A program made the position numbers and the translations under genes. Under the pieces are notes generated by a model, which was given only the letters and a program-made list of their open reading frames with translations, ran no database searches and had not been told where the DNA came from. Positions 43,875-52,439 of a DNA stretch of 64,000 bases are shown here, in pieces (position 1 is the stretch's first letter; every line of letters starts with the position of its first letter). The stretch spans positions 62,001 through 126,000 of the forward strand of contig JBJMHZ010000013.1 in the NCBI GenBank assembly GCA_045807125.1. Reading direction: 5' to 3'. The stretch is from JBJMHZ01 sp045807125. GTDB lineage: Bacteria > Actinomycetota > Actinomycetes > JAWWOL01.

Positions 43875-45088
43875 CGAAGGCCCACCGCGGCTGGCACGTG
43901 CGACAGGACCTTCTCGACGGCCGCCGCGACATCGGCCACGTCGTCGGACGTGCCGAGCAGCACCCGGTGGTGGATCCAGGCGCCAGCCCGTCCGAGCCGC
44001 TCGCTGACCGGGCACCGTCCCGCCAGCGCATCCACGCCGGCCGAGCGCTCGACCGGGCCGGCCCAGAAGGCCTCCGTTCGGTACACCGGCGGGTAGTTGA
44101 CGAAGGCGGGGATGCCCTCGGCCACCAGAGCCTCCACGACCAGGTTGCGAGCCGCCTGGTCGTACGCGTCGGGGTCGAGCATGAACATGGCCATGTAGCG
44201 CGGGTTCAGCTCGCACCGCGGGTCGGCGCCCTGCGGCAGCACGCCGGGGATCGTGGCCAGTGCCGCGGCCAGCTCCGCCCACCGCTCCTGGCGGCGCTCG
44301 GTCAGCCGGGGCAGGCGCGCGAGCTGCGCGCGCAGGACTGCGGCGCTGAACTCGGGCATTCGCAGGTTGGTCGACAGGGTGCGATGCCGGTAGTGCTGGT
44401 CTCCGATCGGCCGTCCGCAGCTGTGCCGCTCGAAGGCCTCCTCGTACATCGCCGCGTCCGGGAGGAGCAGAGCGCCGCCCTCACCGGCCGTCATGAGCTT
44501 GCCGTTCTGGAAGCTGAAGCAGGCCAGCGTGCCTAGCTCGCCGATCCGCGCTCCGCGCCACACCGCGCCATGGGCATGCGCCGCGTCCTGGATCACGGTG
44601 ATCCCGTGCGCCTGCGCCCATGCCGACACCGCGTCCATGTCGGCCACTTGACCGGCGAGATGCACGGGTATGACGGCGCGCGTCCGAGGCGTGCGCACGG
44701 CCTCCAGCGACGCGGGATCGATGCAGTAGGTCTCGGCGTCGACGTCGACGGGGACCGCGATGCCGCCGAGCCGCTGGACCGCCATGGAGGTGGAGATGAA
44801 CGTGAACGCCGGGACGATCACCTCGTCACCCGGCTGCAGCCTGATCAGCTCCAGGGCGAGCGTCAGGGCCTCGGTACCGTTGCTGACCGCCACGGCCGCG
44901 GGTGCGCCGTGGAACTCGGCGAACTCCTGCTCGAAGGCGGTGACCTCCCCGCCGCCGACCCGCCACCACTGGCCCTGGTCGAGAGCGCGCAGCAGCCCCG
45001 TGCGCTCGGTGTCGTCATGCATCGGCCACGGCGGGAAGGGCGTGCCACGCATGGGAGTTCCGCCGTGCAGGGCGAGCGTCGTCGTCAT
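43871..45088 (-). CDS. rifK: 3-Amino-5-hydroxybenzoate (AHBA) synthase
   Basis: A 405-residue DegT/DnrJ/EryC1-fold PLP enzyme that matches AHBA synthase over its length. FPPWPMHDDTERTGLLRALD, then QGQWWRVGG, is the characteristic N-terminus; QDAAHAHG contains the PLP-binding Asp and FSFQNGKLMTAGEGGA the Schiff-base Lys (~197); RHSCGR and LRAQLARL follow. The enzyme aromatises 5-amino-5-deoxy-3-dehydroshikimate to AHBA and, with the RifL-type protein, also acts as the 3-oxo-sugar transaminase. AAGGAG precedes the ATG at 45088. This gene is the best marker for the block's product class. Confidence 0.94.
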   Translation of the reverse strand: MTTTLALHGGTPMRGTPFPPWPMHDDTERTGLLRALDQGQWWRVGGGEVTAFEQEFAEFHGAPAAVAVSNGTEALTLALELIRLQPGDEVIVPAFTFISTSMAVQRLGGIAVPVDVDAETYCIDPASLEAVRTPRTRAVIPVHLAGQVADMDAVSAWAQAHGITVIQDAAHAHGAVWRGARIGELGTLACFSFQNGKLMTAGEGGALLLPDAAMYEEAFERHSCGRPIGDQHYRHRTLSTNLRMPEFSAAVLRAQLARLPRLTERRQERWAELAAALATIPGVLPQGADPRCELNPRYMAMFMLDPDAYDQAARNLVVEALVAEGIPAFVNYPPVYRTEAFWAGPVERSAGVDALAGRCPVSERLGRAGAWIHHRVLLGTSDDVADVAAAVEKVLSHVPAAVGLR

Positions 45089-45987
45089 CGGACTCCTTGA
45101 GCGACTGGCGATGATGGCTGCGCGCAGCCAAGCGCGCTGAGGTAACGGGTCACGCTCCCGGTCGCGGACAGCAGCTCGGGCAGTGCCTGGACGGTCGGGT
45201 GCGGATGCTTGGTGGCGAAGTGGCGGAAGGTCCCTGCGTGCTCGTCCCACCGGCCAGGCCTGCTGTGGGACAGATGCACGCCGCCAGCGTCGGCGGCAAC
45301 GAGCATGCGAGCGCCGGTGGACAGCAGGCGATACCCGAGCTCCAGGTCCTCGCAGCCCCAGCCGACGCCGAACGCCTCGTCGAACCCGCCGGCCTGCCGC
45401 CAGGCGCTCCGCGGGAAGGACACATTGGCACCGACGCAGGCGAGCCATCCGGCGATCGCCGGCGCGTGACCGGCAGCCATGGCCGCGACCATCCGCTCGA
45501 GCGCGTTCACGACCGTGCGTCCGAACGTGCCATCGCGCGCCGCGGCATAGGGATCGGCGGGCGCGGTCGCGACCAGGCGCTCGGCTCCTGGCAGCTCGTG
45601 AAGCGGGCCGTGCACGACGACCGGCCCAGGCGCCGGCGACCCGAGGCAGCGAGCGGAGCCGGGGTCCGCGTGCGCGCGCAGATGCGCAGCCACGAAACCT
45701 GGCGGCACGAGGATGTCATCGTCGAGGAAGAGCACGATGTCGCCGTCGGCGACCGCTGCCCCTGCGTTGCGCGCGGCGGCTCGCCCCATGCCCTCGAGCC
45801 GCACCATCCGGTGAGGAACGGCCGCGTCAAGGCATTCCGCCACCATCGGCGCGATGCCGTCATGGCTGGAACCGTCGTCGACGACGATGACCTCGAACCC
45901 GGCCGCATCCTGCCGCTGCAAGCAGCGCAGGGAGAGGCGCAACCGCGGTTCCTTGTCCCGCGTCGGCATCACCACGCTGACGGTCAT
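45085..45987 (-). CDS. Family 2 glycosyltransferase (MitB-like role)
   Basis: A 300-residue GT-A enzyme: VSVVMPTRDKEPRLRLSL, FEVIVVDDGSSHDG, AARNAGAAVADGDIVLFLDDD with the metal-binding DxD, and WGCEDLELGYRL for the catalytic acid pair. It has no membrane segment. Between AHBA synthase and the kanosamine-kinase-like gene, with a PIG-L deacetylase in the same block, it could transfer an N-acetylhexosamine to carrier-bound AHBA, as MitB does in the mitomycin pathway. Sugar and acceptor are inferred. Confidence 0.85.
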   Translation of the reverse strand: MTVSVVMPTRDKEPRLRLSLRCLQRQDAAGFEVIVVDDGSSHDGIAPMVAECLDAAVPHRMVRLEGMGRAAARNAGAAVADGDIVLFLDDDILVPPGFVAAHLRAHADPGSARCLGSPAPGPVVVHGPLHELPGAERLVATAPADPYAAARDGTFGRTVVNALERMVAAMAAGHAPAIAGWLACVGANVSFPRSAWRQAGGFDEAFGVGWGCEDLELGYRLLSTGARMLVAADAGGVHLSHSRPGRWDEHAGTFRHFATKHPHPTVQALPELLSATGSVTRYLSALGCAQPSSPVAQGVR

Positions 45988-46928
45988 TGCACCCCTCCCG
46001 CCACCATGGCGCCGCGACGGGCGACGAGGAGCGCGCCGGCCAAGGACGCATCCCCACCCGCGCTGGCCGCGGCGACGACCGGCGGCGTCCGGCCCGGGCG
46101 TCGCCGTGCGGCAAGGCACTGCTCGATGGACGAGGGGAGCTGCGTCAGCGCATGACCCAACCCACCGCCGATGTGAATTCGTGCCGGTCGCACCAGCTCG
46201 TCGACCAGCATGATGACTGTCGCCAGCGTCCCCGCCGCTTCTGCCTGCACGCGCAGGGCCCACGGCTGTCCCTCGCGGATGGCCGACACCAGTTGCGTCG
46301 TCGTGGTGGCTCGGCCATGCAGCACCGTGGCCCGCCGCTCGAGTGCGGCCGCGCACACCACCGTCTGCAGGCAGCCACGCCGACCGCACCCGCAGGCAGG
46401 GCCCAGCGGGTCCACCGTGAGATGCCCGATCTCGCCCGCGGTCCCGTCGCAGCCGGTCAGCAACCGTCCGCCGCTGACGATCCCACCGCCGACGCCGGTG
46501 CCGATCCCGATGTACGCCAGATCGGCGCAGCGGACAGCCTCCGCCTCGGCGAGCGCCGCCAGCGTCCCGTCGTCGGCCAGCACGATCTCCTCGGCGAGGG
46601 TGGCCGTCACGACGAGGTCGCGGAGCGGCAGGCCAACCCAGGACGGCCGGCTCGGCCAAGCGACGACCCGACCGCTCGCGTCGAGCGTCGGGGCGCATGC
46701 AATGGCGACCCGGTCGACCCGGTCGTGCAAGCGCCGCCGGGCACGGGCCAGGGCTGCGACGAGCTGCTCCTGGCTGTCACCCGTCCAGGGCTCGCGCATC
46801 GACCAGGTGATGCCCGGCGCCTCGACGCGCACGGCCAGCTTGGTGCCACCGATGTCGACGGCGAGCGCTCTCGTGCCGCGCCGATGACTCGTCAGCGCCT
46901 GCCTGGCCCGCGGCGACGGGACGGTCAT
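45984..46928 (-). CDS. rifN: ROK-family sugar kinase, kanosamine-kinase-like
   Basis: A 314-residue ROK kinase: ATP motif ALAVDIGGTKLAVRVE, GIGTGVGGGIVSGG, the substrate-side EIGHLTVDP, and the zinc motif CGCGRRGCLQT. The usual ND of the catalytic loop reads as ADDGTLAA. In AHBA clusters RifN phosphorylates kanosamine to the 6-phosphate. Its place between the glycosyltransferase and a small unknown gene, with 4-base overlaps, supports that role over general glucose kinase. Confidence 0.85.
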   Translation of the reverse strand: MTVPSPRARQALTSHRRGTRALAVDIGGTKLAVRVEAPGITWSMREPWTGDSQEQLVAALARARRRLHDRVDRVAIACAPTLDASGRVVAWPSRPSWVGLPLRDLVVTATLAEEIVLADDGTLAALAEAEAVRCADLAYIGIGTGVGGGIVSGGRLLTGCDGTAGEIGHLTVDPLGPACGCGRRGCLQTVVCAAALERRATVLHGRATTTTQLVSAIREGQPWALRVQAEAAGTLATVIMLVDELVRPARIHIGGGLGHALTQLPSSIEQCLAARRRPGRTPPVVAAASAGGDASLAGALLVARRGAMVAGGVQ

Positions 46929-47176
46929 CCGCCTGCTCGCCCTTCAGCGAGCGTCTTGGTCAGGTGGGCCATGCAGCGCCTGCCCTCGGCCGCCGCCTCG
47001 TCAGGACCGGGCGCGTTCAGGAACAGCGTGACGAAGATGCCGCCCTCGGCCCACTGCACGTGATGGTGACTGATGCCGTCGCTGTCGGAGAGGGCATGCA
47101 GCGCCTCACCGACCCATGCCGTCCCGGCGTATGCCTCGTGGTCGAGCTCGGTCGCCGGGATCGTGAACTGAATCAT
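46925..47176 (-). CDS. Small protein of unknown function
   Basis: An 83-residue acidic protein (MIQFTIPATELDHEAYAGTA at the start; HHHVQWAEGGIFVTLFLNAP in the middle; ends TKTLAEGRAGG). I chose the ATG at 47176; a TTG at 47182 is possible. No family was recognised. The stop overlaps the kinase start and the protein has plausible alternating beta/alpha character, so it is a real gene of the AHBA operon. The cluster of three His could bind metal. Confidence 0.75.
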   Translation of the reverse strand: MIQFTIPATELDHEAYAGTAWVGEALHALSDSDGISHHHVQWAEGGIFVTLFLNAPGPDEAAAEGRRCMAHLTKTLAEGRAGG

Positions 47177-47370
47177 GAACAACGCGGCTCATCTCCACGT
47201 TCTCTCCACGGGCTGCGCACCGGCCGGCCTTCCCGCTCGGCTGCAGGAACTGCTTCCTCGAAGGAGCATCACCGCCGGCAGGGGGGCGTGTCAGCGCTCG
47301 ACGACTGAGTGGAAGCTCGATGACAGCAAGCTTTCCGCTCCCGGTCGCCATGCCTCGCGCGAGCAGCTCG

Positions 47371-48126
47371 CTACCAGCGCGCGCCGCCGTCGACCGCGAT
47401 CGTCTGCCCGGAGACGTAGCCGGCGAGTGGACTGGTCAGGAACGCCACGGTGGCTGCGATCTCGGCCGGCGTGCCCAGGCGGCGGACGGCGGTACGGGAG
47501 GCCACCAGCTCGTCCTCGTCCTTGGAGTAGACGGACTCCCGGTCGGGGTCGGCTTGGACGGCGCCCGGAGCAACGACGTTCACGGTGATGCCGAACGGCC
47601 CGAGCTCCCATGCCGCGCTGGCGGCCCAGCCCTGCAACGCCGCCTTCGTCGCCGCATAGGCGGCCTGCCCGGGCATGCCGACCATCCCCGCCCGGGAACC
47701 GACGAGGACGAGCCGGCCGAACCTCCGCCGGAGCATGCCCTTGGCCGCGGCGCTGACCAGCGCGATGCTCGCATCGACGTTCAGCGCCCACAGCGAGCCG
47801 TCCGGCGCAGGCTTGTCCAGCAGGCTCCTTCGCTGCGTGATGCCGTGGGAGCACACGACGATGTCCGGGGGGCCCGCGATCTCCCGTACGCGCTCGAGCA
47901 TCGTCGAGCGCGCGTCCGGGTCGGTGAGGTCAGCGGCGACCGTGCGCAGCACGTAGCCCTCCCGCTCGTGCCAGGCGACGAGCTCGTCCGCGCGGTGCTC
48001 GGCACGGTGAAAGGCGCCGACGACGACCGCACCACGACCGGCGAGCGCCCGGCACACCGCTTCCCCGAGGGTGCCGGTGGCACCGGTCACCAGAGCGACC
48101 CGGCCGGCGAGGTCGTCGCTCGTCAT
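47371..48126 (-). CDS. FabG-like short-chain dehydrogenase
   Basis: A 251-residue SDR: VALVTGATGTLGEAVCRAL, SHGITQR in the NNAG position, LVGSRAGMVGMPGQAAYAAT then KAAL with catalytic Ser-Tyr-Lys, and the C-terminal YVSGQTIAVDGG typical of 3-oxoacyl-ACP reductases. Its ATG (48126) overlaps the ligase-methyltransferase stop. Since the block has an ACP, it may reduce or oxidise a carrier-bound intermediate. Confidence 0.93.
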   Translation of the reverse strand: MTSDDLAGRVALVTGATGTLGEAVCRALAGRGAVVVGAFHRAEHRADELVAWHEREGYVLRTVAADLTDPDARSTMLERVREIAGPPDIVVCSHGITQRRSLLDKPAPDGSLWALNVDASIALVSAAAKGMLRRRFGRLVLVGSRAGMVGMPGQAAYAATKAALQGWAASAAWELGPFGITVNVVAPGAVQADPDRESVYSKDEDELVASRTAVRRLGTPAEIAATVAFLTSPLAGYVSGQTIAVDGGARW

Positions 48127-50252
48127 GCATCGCTCCGACTCGCCTGGTGCGTGGCGACCACGAGCGTCACGGCCGGATTGCCGACCGAGACGGTGCGGCC
48201 CACGGCTAGCCCCACCCGGGCCAGCCCGGAACGAAGCGCATCGACGGTCGGCCAGCTCAGTCCACCGTGGGTCAGCCAGTCGAGCCGGACGACGCCCGGT
48301 ACGCCGTCCTCCTCGCCCAGGAAGACGTCCTCGACGAGCAATCGCCCACCGGGCCGCAGCCGGCCGGCCAGCCGGGCAAGGTCGCTCCCGGCACCGCTCA
48401 GGTGAACGGCGTTGGTCACGACGACGACGTCGAAGGTGGCGTCGTCGGCCGGGGCATCGAGGTCGGCGCCGCCGTCCGGATCGGGCGTGCCCACCGCGAT
48501 GAGGCGGGCGTCCGTCTCGCAGGCGGCCGCTGCGTAACGGCCGGGGCCGCAGGTGACCTCCAGCAGTCGCCGGCCCGGCCGGAACCCGGCCAGGGCCAGT
48601 CCGGCCCGGGTGCGCCGGTCGGCTCCAGGGCCGTGCATCGCCCGGTGGTACGACCAGGCGAGGGTCTCGTCCAGCGTCGCGACGCAAGCCGGCGCGCCGC
48701 CGGTGGCGACAGCGACGAGCGCATCGCGCGTGACGACCGAGGTCGACAGGCGCTCCTCGAGCCTCAGCAACGGTCCCGCCTGCGCGGCCGGGACCTCGGC
48801 GGACGGTGCGGCGTCGGCCTCGCCGCGCTGCACCGGCAGCACGAGGCCGAGCTCGGCCGCCGTCGTGACGAGGACCTCGCAGGCCGCCATGTCGAGGCCC
48901 AGCTCCGCGGCCAGGTGACCGACCGTGAGTGGTTCCCGGTCGAGCCGCTCCACGATGCCCAACCGCATCATCGCGAACAGCAACTCGCTCCGCTTGTACG
49001 CGTTGGCCGCGGCGATGAGATCGGCCGCGGGTCCCAGCCGGAAGCGGCGGTCGACGCGCAGCTTCCCCCACGGCCCACGCTCGACCTGACCCACCAGCCG
49101 GATCCGTTCGGGCACCTTGTGCGGGGCGAGCCGCTCGGTGAGGTGCGCTCGCAGCGAGGCGATGTCGGTGGCCCCGGCGGACGTGCCGACCACGTCAGCT
49201 TGCAGGAGCGTCCGGCCAGCGCCGCACGGCACCTCGCGGCAACGCGCGTCCACCACCGACGGGTGGCGCATGAGGACGTCCTCCACCTCCTCGGGGGCGA
49301 CCCACCGGTCACCGCGTCGCACGGCCCTGCTCTCCCGGCCCACGACGCGCAGGCCGTGCGGTCCCACCACGACGACATCGCCCATCGGGCGCCACGGGCC
49401 ACCGTCGACGCGCACGTGCAGTGCACCCGGCTCGCCGTCGGGCACCAATTCCCCGTCGGCTCCGACGATCCGCGCGTCGATCCCGTCCATCGGGTAGCCG
49501 ACGACACCGTCCGGAGAGCCGGGTGCACCGGCGAACAAGGCACCGGTCTCGGTCGATCCGTAGTTGCGGGCGAGATCGATGCCGAAGGCGGCGCAGAACT
49601 GCTCTTCGAGCGCTCGAGAGACAGGCCCCGCGCCGACTACCGCGAGGCGCAGCGCAAGCCGTGGCGGCGCCGAGCGCCCCACCCTCGCCGCGATCAGACC
49701 GGCCAGGCTCGGCACCAGCGCCACGACGGTCGCGCCCGTCTCCAAGGACTGAACGGCCCGGCCGAGCGCAGCGGACGGGCAGGGATGGACGGCGCAGCCG
49801 GCCTCGTCGGCCGCGTGCACCCAGCCGAGCGCGTACGCATGCCACATCGGCAACGGCAGCGCGATTCGGTCCGCAGCGGTGAGATCGGCCCACCCGACGT
49901 ACCGACGCCCCTCAGCGCGCAACGACTCGACCGTGCGCCGCACCACCTTGGGCGCGCCGGTCGTGCCGGACGTGCACAGCAGGACTGTGGGATCCTCGAG
50001 CAGGTCGGTCGCCGTCCCCTCGATGACGCTGATCAGCCGGAGCGCACCGTTGGCCCCCGCGACCAGCGCGCGGGTGCCGCCTGCCAGCCTCAGCCAGCGC
50101 GCGCGCTCCTCCTCGGGGGCGGTGGAGTCGAGAAGCAACGGGATCGCCCCCGCGGCCAGCAGCGCGCGGTAACCGTCCAACCACGACGGCCCGTTCTCGA
50201 CGACCAGCGCGACGATCTCGCCAGGTCGGGCCGCCCTCGCGGCATCAGGCAT
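48123..50252 (-). CDS. Acyl-AMP ligase fused to a SAM-dependent methyltransferase
   Basis: A 709-residue fusion. Residues 1-~405 are an ANL-superfamily ligase: LLCTSGTTGAPKVV at ~91-104, ARNYGSTETGALF at ~228-240, GRESRAVRRGDRWVAPEEVED, and the catalytic Lys in PWGKLRV (~397). The N-terminus is short. Residues ~415-709 look like a small-molecule methyltransferase: a winged-helix part (LLFAMMRLGIVERL, LTVGHLAAELGL) and a Rossmann part with RRLLEVTCGPGRY (~561-573), DVVVVTNAVHLSG and RLRPGGRLLVEDVF. The ligase probably activates AHBA for the carrier protein, as MitE does. The ATG at 50252 overlaps the radical SAM stop by 8 bases. Confidence 0.85.
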   Translation of the reverse strand: MPDAARAARPGEIVALVVENGPSWLDGYRALLAAGAIPLLLDSTAPEEERARWLRLAGGTRALVAGANGALRLISVIEGTATDLLEDPTVLLCTSGTTGAPKVVRRTVESLRAEGRRYVGWADLTAADRIALPLPMWHAYALGWVHAADEAGCAVHPCPSAALGRAVQSLETGATVVALVPSLAGLIAARVGRSAPPRLALRLAVVGAGPVSRALEEQFCAAFGIDLARNYGSTETGALFAGAPGSPDGVVGYPMDGIDARIVGADGELVPDGEPGALHVRVDGGPWRPMGDVVVVGPHGLRVVGRESRAVRRGDRWVAPEEVEDVLMRHPSVVDARCREVPCGAGRTLLQADVVGTSAGATDIASLRAHLTERLAPHKVPERIRLVGQVERGPWGKLRVDRRFRLGPAADLIAAANAYKRSELLFAMMRLGIVERLDREPLTVGHLAAELGLDMAACEVLVTTAAELGLVLPVQRGEADAAPSAEVPAAQAGPLLRLEERLSTSVVTRDALVAVATGGAPACVATLDETLAWSYHRAMHGPGADRRTRAGLALAGFRPGRRLLEVTCGPGRYAAAACETDARLIAVGTPDPDGGADLDAPADDATFDVVVVTNAVHLSGAGSDLARLAGRLRPGGRLLVEDVFLGEEDGVPGVVRLDWLTHGGLSWPTVDALRSGLARVGLAVGRTVSVGNPAVTLVVATHQASRSDA

Positions 50253-51381
50253 AGCGAGCACCGGTGTCGACGTCCACGCCGACACCGCGACTCTCGTCGT
50301 ACGCTCGCTTGCGGCTCTCGATGAGCGCCCGGATGCGCGGCGCGCCGTACGACGGCGCGGCGCACAGCTCGTCGAGAGTGATCTCGTCCTCGAAGTACAT
50401 GGAGAGCGTGTCCCACGGCGTGAAGCAGCCACGGCATGCCTTCAACCGCGGTCGGGGCGCGAGGAGCGCGCGGTACAGTGCGCTGGACCCGACGCGCGAG
50501 AGGGTCTCGCCATAGCCGTCGTCCAGCAGGTTGCCCATGTCGGAGAACCAGATATTGGGGCACGGGGTCACCATGCCGTCGCTGAAGGTCGAGATGACCA
50601 GTCGCGGCAGGTGACAGCGGAACGTGCGCCCGCCCTCGCGGTAGAAGCTGAGCAGCCGGTCGAAGTAGGCCATGGGCGGCAGCACGGTGGCCAGGTCGTC
50701 GTACCTGGCGACGAACTGCTCGATCGCCGGGACCTGGTCAGGGCGAACCTGGAAGCGCTCGGAGTCGGGACCGCGTACCGGGAACGGGAAGTAGACCGGC
50801 GGCTGCCGGCGCGCGGCGAGCCACTCCGCGAACTGCTCCATCTCCTCCACGCTGCGGTCGTTGAGGACCGAGTAGACCTCTACCGGCAGCCCACTGTCGA
50901 TGATTGCCTCTATCCGGCGCAGCACCTTCGCGTGCAACGACTCACTGTGCACGCGGTAGGAGTTCCCGCTGAACAGATGACTGTCCAACGACACCTGCAT
51001 GACGACGTTGCCCCATGAGGCGAACTCGGCGAGGTGCTCCTCCCCGACCAGCACGCCGTTGGTCTGCACGATGAGTACCTCGTGCTCGGCGGCCTGCGCG
51101 CGGAGGAACTCCATGACCCCCGCCACGAGGAAGACCTCGCCCCCGGTCACCTTCAGCAAGGGGACGTTGAACGTCTCGTCGATGCGTCCGTCGATCAGCG
51201 GGAGCCGCTGTCCGAGCTGCGTGCCAGGGCCGAAGCGGTCCTTCACCGGGGGGCCGAAGATGCGCTGCTCGGCGTGGGCCTGCTTGAGATTGCTCTGTCC
51301 GGTGAGGCAGTAGGTGCAACTCAGATTGCACGAGTCCTCGTTGACCACCAGGTCATTGCCGAGCAGCGTCTCGATCACCAT
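50245..51381 (-). CDS. Radical SAM enzyme with SPASM-like C-terminal cysteines
   Basis: A 378-residue radical SAM protein. The [4Fe-4S]-SAM motif is CNLSCTYC (Cys18, 22, 25). KVTGGEVFL is the GGE motif, and VLIVQTNGVL and VMQVSLDS follow. Two later Cys-containing stretches, TPCPNIWFSDMG and CRGCFTPWDTL, suggest an auxiliary cluster. It leads a leftward operon with the ligase fusion and diverges from a methyltransferase gene (51571). It could catalyse a ring-forming or rearrangement step, for example joining aminosugar and AHBA ring. The reaction is unknown. Confidence 0.88.
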   Translation of the reverse strand: MVIETLLGNDLVVNEDSCNLSCTYCLTGQSNLKQAHAEQRIFGPPVKDRFGPGTQLGQRLPLIDGRIDETFNVPLLKVTGGEVFLVAGVMEFLRAQAAEHEVLIVQTNGVLVGEEHLAEFASWGNVVMQVSLDSHLFSGNSYRVHSESLHAKVLRRIEAIIDSGLPVEVYSVLNDRSVEEMEQFAEWLAARRQPPVYFPFPVRGPDSERFQVRPDQVPAIEQFVARYDDLATVLPPMAYFDRLLSFYREGGRTFRCHLPRLVISTFSDGMVTPCPNIWFSDMGNLLDDGYGETLSRVGSSALYRALLAPRPRLKACRGCFTPWDTLSMYFEDEITLDELCAAPSYGAPRIRALIESRKRAYDESRGVGVDVDTGARYA

Positions 51382-51570
51382 TGCCTCCCGCCCTCTGGGC
51401 TGACACCGATCCTTCGCGACCGAGCCCGGCTCGGCAACGGCGTCGACTGAGCTGATCCGCTCATGACGGAGGCCTGCCATACGCCCCGCTGGACTCACGT
51501 GCGGGCAGCTGATCGACTCGACGGGACGGCGGCTGCGCCCGCACGGCCCGCGAGGACGGGAAAGAGACGG

Positions 51571-52242
51571 ATGAAGCGCGAGATCGACTGGTTCGCATGG
51601 CACCGGCTCTACGACGACCCCACTTCCAAGCGCGCCAAGCGACTCGAGCGGATGCAATCAGCCGTCCTTCAGGCGCTGGAGTCCGTGTCGAGCGGCCCTG
51701 TCGAGCTGCTCAGCGTGTGCGCCGGGCAGGGTCGCGAGATCAGTGGCGCGCTGGAGCGGTTCTCCCGCCCACGTGAGGTCAACGTACGGATGATCGAGCT
51801 CGATCCGAGGAACGCCGCATGCGCGGAGACCGCCGTGCGGGCCGCGGGCTCGGGGCGGGTGGAGGTCACGATCGACGACGCAGGGCTGCGCCGGCACTAC
51901 GCTGGCGGGGCGCGCGTCGACGTGCTGCTCCTGTGCGGCGTCTTCGGCAACCTGACCCTGGACGACATCGAGCGCAGCGTCGTACTGGCCGACTCGCTCC
52001 TCTCCGCAGGAGGTCTCGTCGTCTGGACGCGGCATCGCGCCGAGCCCGACCGCGTGCCTCTCATCCGGTCCTGGTTCGCTGGGCACGGCTTCACCGAGGC
52101 GCACGTCGACGACGATCCCGACGCGGTCGCGGTCGTGGTGAACCGGTCGACCCGGGAGCGCGGGCCGCTGCCGGACGGCGACCGGATGTTCACCTACCAC
52201 TCCGGCGTCCCGTCCCTCGCGCGGCTGCGCCGACCGGCCTGA
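51571..52242 (+). CDS. Class I SAM-dependent methyltransferase-fold protein
   Basis: A 223-residue protein with a Rossmann methyltransferase layout: VELLSVCAGQGREISGAL (motif I), VRMIELDPRN (motif II acid), VDVLLLCGVFGNL (motif IV region) and SLLSAGGLVVWTRHR (motif V/VI). I start at the ATG 51571 after AAAGAGA; the upstream open frame lacks features. It may provide an N- or O-methyl group to the AHBA-derived product. Substrate unknown. Confidence 0.85.
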   Translation: MKREIDWFAWHRLYDDPTSKRAKRLERMQSAVLQALESVSSGPVELLSVCAGQGREISGALERFSRPREVNVRMIELDPRNAACAETAVRAAGSGRVEVTIDDAGLRRHYAGGARVDVLLLCGVFGNLTLDDIERSVVLADSLLSAGGLVVWTRHRAEPDRVPLIRSWFAGHGFTEAHVDDDPDAVAVVVNRSTRERGPLPDGDRMFTYHSGVPSLARLRRPA

Positions 52243-52377
52243 CGCCGTCCGCGCCGATGGTGGCAACCCGAGGGTTGCCCAGCTGGCCCCGCTCTGCGCC
52301 AATTCATGGTGATTCCCGTCGCCAATAAGATCAGCTCATCCATTCGGCTGCATTACCGCGCAACGCGCGGCACATCC

Positions 52378-52407
52378 TTGACATGCACTCGCTCTCCGCC
52401 GTATAGC
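52378..52407 (+). promoter_or_regulatory. Consensus-like sigma-70 promoter for the LuxR-type regulator
   Basis: A full -35 TTGACA (52378-52383), 18 bases, and a -10 TATAGC (52402-52407) lie 32 bases before the ATG of the regulator gene at 52440. Such close matches are unusual in high-GC actinomycete DNA and suggest strong housekeeping-sigma transcription of the regulator. Confidence 0.6.
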
Positions 52408-52439
52408 TATGTCACTCGAAGTGGCAGCTTGGGGGCTCC

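Noticed and set aside
48267..50324. 685-codon plus-strand open frame opposite the ligase-methyltransferase gene
   Set aside because: Composition is typical of antisense high-GC frames; no recognisable fold, while the minus strand has ANL and methyltransferase motifs.
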